This document shows positions 59,669 to 64,000 of a stretch of DNA of 64,000 nucleotides, piece by piece (within the stretch, counting starts at the first letter, position 1; every line of letters starts with the position of its first letter). This DNA is from Prostheceraeus crozeri (Eukaryota > Platyhelminthes > Polycladida > Euryleptidae): positions 62,001-126,000 of the forward strand of contig CAJQUW010011269.1 of assembly GCA_907163375.1 (NCBI GenBank). The letters run 5' to 3'. The notes under the pieces were generated by a model. The model ran no database searches. It was given only the letters and a program-made list of their open reading frames with translations, and was not told the DNA's origin. A program made the translations under genes and the position numbers.

Positions 59669-59738
59669 TCAGTCTTCGACTGTGAACCACAGGTTTTATC
59701 TCCAGTTATATCAGTCTTCGACTGTGAGCCGCAGGCTA
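59669..59738 (-). repeat. Double-hairpin repeat R2, two tandem copies in frame
   Basis: CAGTC TTC GACTG followed by AGCC GCA GGCT (the second stem is weaker in the first copy). Each unit reads CGSQSKTD in the polymerase frame. The copies begin 41 bp apart. Confidence 0.75.
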
Positions 59739-60470
59739 TATACTCATACGGAAATATTCCTTTTAAAGGTTTTAAATTATATTTATTTAATATTTTACAT
59801 TGTTCAGGTTTCAAAGTTTTCCCCATAACATCTAATGAATAAGGAGTAAAAAATCTAAATGCATCTAAAATTCTAATACAACCTAATTGCATTGAAAAAT
59901 ATTCTTCTTCTGTTTTATATAGTACATTTATTTGTTGTAGTTGTAATTTTTCAGATGAAAATAAATCTTTCATTACTAGATGGAAATCATATTTAGAACC
60001 ATTGTAGAAATATAGAGGAACAAAGTTATATTTAAATTTATTAGCATTAAGATTACAAGAATTATGTGCTGCACCTCTATATAATCCATTTAGATGATCA
60101 TGATCTTTTACCTTATCAATATATCTACCTCTGCCATTTTTATAATTTTTTGTAAATTCTTTTCCACAGTAATAACAATTTGTTTCATTAACAAAATTAA
60201 TTTTTTGTTCATCCGTTAATGGAAGCATTGGTATATTTGTTTCAAGCAATTGTGAAAAACGTCCTTGTAATTCTTCTACTTTCTTTGTAAACATTTCTGA
60301 ACTATCTTCACCATAGTATTGATAATATTCTGATTTAAATAATTCAGGATAATTTGAATGAATGTACATTCCCCAACATAATGGTTTTTGTTCAAATATA
60401 TATTTTTCTTTACTTTGATCAGCTGCACTTTTTTCATATTTATAATTATCAGAATTATCATTATCAGAAT

Positions 60471-60505
60471 CGGGTGAAGCCCTGGAAGACATCTCCGATG
60501 TCCCG
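60471..60505 (-). repeat. Double-hairpin repeat R1, copy b, in frame in the polymerase
   Basis: CGGGTGAAGCCC plus GACATCTCCGATGTC. Encodes HGTSEMSSRASP, placed about 12 residues after the Exo I motif. Confidence 0.8.
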
Positions 60506-62059
60506 TGATTTTGTGACATATTAACATTATATGCTTCAAAATCACAATAAATAGTAAAGGGTACTTTATTTTTAAAATACCATTTATTATATTCTAAATA
60601 ATCATCTTTTGGAAATGTGTTTCTGACTGCTTCGTTTTGTTGGCAATTCTCCAAATGTCTATTCATTTCTTCTTTAGTTCTAAAGCTCGTCATACATTGG
60701 AGACAAGGAAAATTAGCATCATCTGAAGTTTTTGTAAATATAGAAACATCTTTACACAATATAAAATGACCCTGATAATATAATATATTCGCTTGTGCTG
60801 GTTGTTTTGTCTGTTCTAGTTTTTCAAATTTATCTTTATATATTTCATGTGTTAAATCAATTTGTCTTTGTAAATCTTTTTCAGTCTGTTGATAATTTTG
60901 ATTTAATATTTGTAACTGATAAATATATTCTTTATCATATTGTTCTTTATATTGTTGTAGACATTTTTTTAAAGATTCATTTATTTTTTGATTGGTTTCA
61001 TTTTCTTCATTATTTAATTCTTTATTGTCTTTATCTAATTCTTGAATCGTTTCTAGCTTATTTTGATATTTATGGCCATATTCTTGTACTAATATTTTTG
61101 TTTGTTGTTGATAATCTGTTTTACATTTTTGTAAAATTTTATTTAAAGTTTGTAATTTTTGTTGATATTCTAAAGATAAAGATGAATATTTGTAATTATA
61201 ATCATCATTACGTCCTTTATAATTATTATGATTAATCATTATTGGTGATAGTGTTTTAACAATTTCAAATTTTTCAGTACATATTATATTTCCTTGGTAA
61301 AAAATATTATGATGCATGTAATTTCCTCTATCATTATATACTATTTCTGATTGACATAAATTTTTATTATTCAAATAAAATTTTTTTGAATCTGAGTAAA
61401 GTGGAGTAATTTTACCAATAGAAACATAATTCACATTTAATTCAAAAACATTTACTTCTATTAAATTTTTATTCTTTTTATGAAACTTTATTAATCTATT
61501 ATAATCATATGGAAATTCATGTAAGCCATCAGAGAGATCAAATTCATTTATGTATTCTTCTTTATTGTAATGACTTAGTCTTTCTTTATGATATTCTGCA
61601 GGATGTAAATGTGCTATAATAATCCACAGAAAACAATAATCATCTTCATTTTTTATGTTGATTATTTGTGGTGAACTGAAAGGTAAAGGAACATAACTAC
61701 CACCAGTATTATTTTTATATTTATCAATTACTATTTTCTTGGATAGTATTTTAACAAATCTCCAACCAGATTCACGTAACTGGGCTTCAATTATACAATT
61801 TTCTAATTTAAGTATCATCGATTCAAATATGGGTTGTATATCATTTACATTATGAATTTCTTGCGAATTTGTAAAATGTCCTTGTATTATTTCTTCAGGA
61901 ATTCCATCAGATCCAGTTTTTGTATAAAGTACTTCTACATTCATATAACATTTGAAAGATTTCTTAAATATATTATAAAAGTTTGTTAATACATTATAAA
62001 AAGTTTTATCGGTTTCATTATGTTCAACGGACTGATTAAATAAATATTTTATATCTGTT

Positions 62060-62095
62060 ACGGGCGAAGCCCTGGAAGACATCTTTGATGTCCCG
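62060..62095 (-). repeat. Double-hairpin repeat R1, copy c, in frame
   Basis: CGGGCGAAGCCC plus GACATCTTTGATGTC. Encodes HGTSKMSSRASP at about residues 119-130. Confidence 0.8.
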
Positions 62096-62213
62096 TGTAC
62101 AGCTTCATCGGTTCGTTCAGCTTCATCTGTTTTTTTAATTTCGTATAATTCATCTATTTCGTTAAATTCATCAGTATCGCTAAATAAATATCTTCCATCT
62201 GGTACGGGCCAAG

Positions 62214-62249
62214 CCCTGGAAGACATCTCCGATGTCCCATGTACATGTT
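62214..62249 (-). repeat. Double-hairpin repeat R1, copy d, in frame
   Basis: CGGGCCAAGCCC plus GACATCTCCGATGTC. Encodes HGTSEMSSRAWP at about residues 67-79. Same reading phase as copies b and c. Confidence 0.8.
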
Positions 62250-62451
62250 CATCTTCACTATTAAAAACTTTTTCATATTCTGAATGTGAATAATCATCAA
62301 ATATTTTTTTAACTTTTATATCAGTAGGCAATGTTTCTAGATAGTTTTTATAACTATTTAATTTTAATATATTTCCTTCATCAACTCGATCTACATTTTG
62401 TAAATGCAATCTACTATTAAAATGAGATTGATAACTTCTTTTTGTTTGCAA

Positions 62452-62652
62452 CTTTTTTTACATAAGTTACAATAAAACTTTGGTATTTTCCATTTTTTTA
62501 TTTTTTAAAGAAAATATTGTGTTTTAATTTTAGATATAAACATTCTAATATCAAGGACTTGAGTGTTATTTTATATTATTATATATTTCACGTTCCTAAG
62601 TTATTTTATTTTCTATATCATATTAAGTTTCATCATATAATGTTTTATCATA
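62452..62652. other. Polymerase 5' flank with a duplicated gene end
   Basis: TATCATATTAAGTTT..ATCATATAA occurs twice (62616-62648 and 62647-62680). The second copy is the 3' end of the following minus-strand ORF, so its terminal codons have been tandemly duplicated. Confidence 0.5.
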
Positions 62653-63273
62653 TTAAGTTTTATCATATAACGTTTTACCAAAAGATAATTTAAATTTATT
62701 TTCACTAACTATTGATTCTTCATCATCATCATAAATTGATTCTTCAACATCATAAATTACACTTTTTGGTATAGGATGCCATTCCCTGATAGGATACCAT
62801 TCTCTTATTGGAATATCTAACTCTAAATTACATTTTTTATCTGATAATAATATAATAGAGAAAAATATTGGTCTTTGATCTCTTTTGGAAAATTTAATAA
62901 CACCACCATAATCTGAATCACTTTTAGTTTTTATTAAAGATGATAAAATTTTAAATTGATTAGATGTAAATCCTAATTTAAATTTTGTAGACCCGACACA
63001 TAGTTGTCTAACAGTATCTTCAACTATACCATCATTATTATTTTCAATTGTAAGAAAATGAAATTTAGATAAATTTTGATTATATGTAGTATTAATATCA
63101 TGTACATCAGTAAGAGATATAAATTTTTCTTCACTTACATTTTTATAATTACTAATATTTTTATAATCTTTTTTACCATTTACACCATTATCAGATGTTT
63201 CAGAATCATCATTTATATTATCATCATTATTATTAACATTATCATTATTATCATTATCATTATTATCATCATA
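62653..63273 (-). CDS. Virus-like element: minus-strand ORF of about 207 codons, N-terminus lost
   Basis: An open frame with no ATG at its start, bounded upstream by two stops at 63274-63279. It opens with an Asn/Asp run coded by AAT/GAT repeats. It continues with a plausible globular part (KFHFLTIENNNDGIVEDTV, QLCVGSTKFKLGFTSNQF, YGGVIKFSKRDQRPIFFS), a doubled REWYPIREWHPIP element and an acidic region, and ends at TAA 62653. No family recognised. Its N-terminal side meets the truncated capsid gene head to head at about 63275, suggesting a rearrangement joined them. Confidence 0.55.
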   Translation of the reverse strand, partial: YDDNNDNDNNDNVNNNDDNINDDSETSDNGVNGKKDYKNISNYKNVSEEKFISLTDVHDINTTYNQNLSKFHFLTIENNNDGIVEDTVRQLCVGSTKFKLGFTSNQFKILSSLIKTKSDSDYGGVIKFSKRDQRPIFFSIILLSDKKCNLELDIPIREWYPIREWHPIPKSVIYDVEESIYDDDEESIVSENKFKLSFGKTLYDKT

Positions 63274-63281
63274 TTATCAAC

Positions 63282-63834
63282 GGCTATTGCAAAAAGATTA
63301 AATACTAACAAACCAATTCCAGTAAATTTTCTAAAGCGTACTGCTAGTTCAGTAACTTTTTCCGAACTAAGATTTAACTGGCATTTTACTAGAACTGCGA
63401 ATACTCCAAGATATTTATTACTAACTTTTCAAAGAAATAATTCTCCAAGTTTTGATAAGAACAATAATCTCTTCCATATTAATACAATTCGAAGTTTACA
63501 AGTTTCATTAAATCAAACCCGATATCCAATTGATCCATTAAGATTCGATGATACCAATAATCAATTTATGGAAGGATATGATTCTTATCGAAATCTTTGT
63601 ATAGAATTTGGAGTTGAACCACAATTAACTCCTGGAGATTGGAGACATTTATATCCTGTTTTCTGTTTCGATTTAAGTGCACAATCTGAAGATATTATCA
63701 AGACTGGTTGTGATGTAACAATTAATATTGAAAAGAAAGATTCCACAACTTCATTGATGGCTTATGGTTTATTGCTAGAAAATGTAAAATATTCTATTGA
63801 AATTCTTAATGGAAAGATGGCTAGGATTGGTTAG
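63282..63834 (+). pseudogene. Virus-like element: major capsid protein, C-terminal jelly roll only
   Basis: About 180 residues with the pattern of the second jelly roll of double-jelly-roll capsid proteins in animal polinton-like elements: NTPRYLLLTFQRN near the start, FDKNNNLFHINTIRSLQVSLN (20 residues apart from the first), YPIDPLRF, a YRNLCIEF helix, PVFCFDLSAQSE and a final YGLLLENVKYSIE strand. The family assignment rests on my memory of this layout. The first jelly roll is absent. The frame can be extended leftwards to 63076, but only through a meaningless Ile/Thr-rich translation of the opposite-strand gene. It ends at a TAG at 63832. Confidence 0.65.
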
Positions 63835-64000
63835 TAACCTGAGGACCTTTGGCCCGATAAGTTAATTAAAATTTTTGATAACTTAAAATTTTGACAACTA
63901 GAATAGATTAAAAATTTTTGATAACTAGAATAGATTAAAAATTTTTGATAACTTAAAATTTTTTCATAACTAGAATAGATTAAAATTTTTCGTAACTTAA
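63835..64000. repeat. AT-rich tandem repeat after the capsid gene, running off the window
   Basis: GGACCTTTGGCCC, a weak hairpin, is followed by at least four units built of AACTAGAATAGATTAAAAATTTTTG and AACTTAAAATTTT (63885-64000). They resemble a terminal or spacer array of the element. Confidence 0.7.

Larger units (their letters stand above)
57908..62451 (-). pseudogene. Virus-like element: family-B DNA polymerase with fused domains, two breaks
   Basis: The long frame runs from ATG 62451 to 58765 (1228 codons). A frameshift near 58768 leads to 58352-58771, and an in-frame TGA at 58349-58351 precedes the last part ending at 57908. Motifs in order: an N-terminal viral domain (about 200-330, GGSYVPLPF...YCFLWIIIAHLHP), an unusual coiled coil (420-553), a C2H2 finger (CLQCMTSF...HLENC), Exo I CDFEAYN (about 634), an endonuclease-VII-like zinc/HNH stretch (CYYCGKEF, VKDHDHLNG, AHNSCNLN, 750-807), Exo II KYDFHLVMKDL (820), Exo III YLQIDVLLLTD (985), polymerase motif A DFNSLY (1125), motif B NNACYGKT (second frame) and motif C TDTDS (58300-58320). 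Protein priming is likely for this group. In-frame R1 and R2 repeats lie in non-catalytic spots. Confidence 0.85.
53882..64000. mobile_element. Virus-like DNA element (Polinton/adintovirus/PLV-like), right end beyond window
   Basis: A family-B polymerase, an A32-type packaging ATPase, a penton-like minor capsid gene and part of a double-jelly-roll major capsid gene lie together in uniformly AT-rich DNA. Genes run plus (54.3-57.8 kb), minus (57.9-63.3 kb) and plus (63.3-63.8 kb). No retroviral-type integrase or adenovirus-type protease is seen in this window. Four plus-strand genes share the same start context, an A-rich run directly before ATG. Frameshifts or stops in at least three core genes mean this copy cannot produce particles. 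Confidence 0.8.

Noticed and set aside
60795..61235. 146-codon plus-strand ORF rich in Leu, Phe and Tyr
   Set aside because: It is an antisense shadow of the polymerase coiled coil.
59669..62249. CRISPR-like array
   Set aside because: Repeats are irregularly spaced, lie in coding frames and sit in a eukaryotic context.
63076..63281. Ile-rich N-terminal extension of the capsid frame
   Set aside because: It is the opposite-strand reading of AAT/GAT repeats and of the minus-strand ORF 62653-63273; it has no protein-like pattern.

Overview
This is an AT-rich nuclear stretch from an animal, most likely an invertebrate. The evidence is the mix of mobile elements (Ty3/gypsy LTR element, Tc1/mariner-type and piggyBac-type transposons, a two-ORF non-LTR retrotransposon, Penelope-like fragments), GT-AG introns and TATA/Inr promoters. 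No host gene, tRNA or rRNA was recognised. I cannot name the species.

Layout. 1-3945: two small foldback repeats and otherwise featureless sequence. 3948-11557: a nest. A Tc1/mariner-like element with about 130-140 bp inverted ends and TA target sites carries a broken transposase. It has been entered by an internally deleted piggyBac-like copy with arrays of 15-17 bp palindromes, and that copy by a nearly complete Ty3/gypsy element with 98-99% identical LTRs. 12500-16890: a Tc1 relic, then a large inverted repeat around a Penelope-like fragment. The left arm of that repeat was split by an intact mariner-type transposon (13181-15029), and the right arm still shows the empty target site. 17019-18566: a non-autonomous 1.5 kb inverted-repeat element. 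18654-22781: a full-length, apparently intact non-LTR retrotransposon flanked by a 66 bp target-site duplication. 23211-23880: another non-LTR fragment.

26555-41510: a 15 kb unit with inverted arms of about 2.1 kb. Its inside is not a recognised transposon. Each arm has a TATA/Inr promoter facing inward. Inside are a further TATA/Inr promoter, a spliced leader exon, a zinc-finger/coiled-coil ORF with one in-frame stop, several small ORFs with canonical splice sites, paralogous small exons in direct repeat, and tandem arrays. It has no visible transposase or polymerase and is my first candidate for something undescribed.

41511-53860: decayed elements. These are a mariner-like transposase pseudogene, a GC-rich block with an unusual reverse transcriptase, a Penelope GIY-YIG end, a gag/protease relic and a broken non-LTR element.

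53882 to the window end: a very AT-rich virus-like element of the Polinton/adintovirus/polinton-like-virus sort. It has repeat-rich ends, a membrane-protein ORF, a conserved accessory ORF, a penton-like minor capsid gene, an A32/FtsK-type packaging ATPase, a large family-B DNA polymerase fused to extra domains, an unnamed reverse-strand ORF and the C-terminal half of a double-jelly-roll major capsid gene. Several genes carry one frameshift or stop, so this copy looks dead. The polymerase carries in-frame insertions of two families of short double-hairpin repeats, the second notable candidate for novelty.
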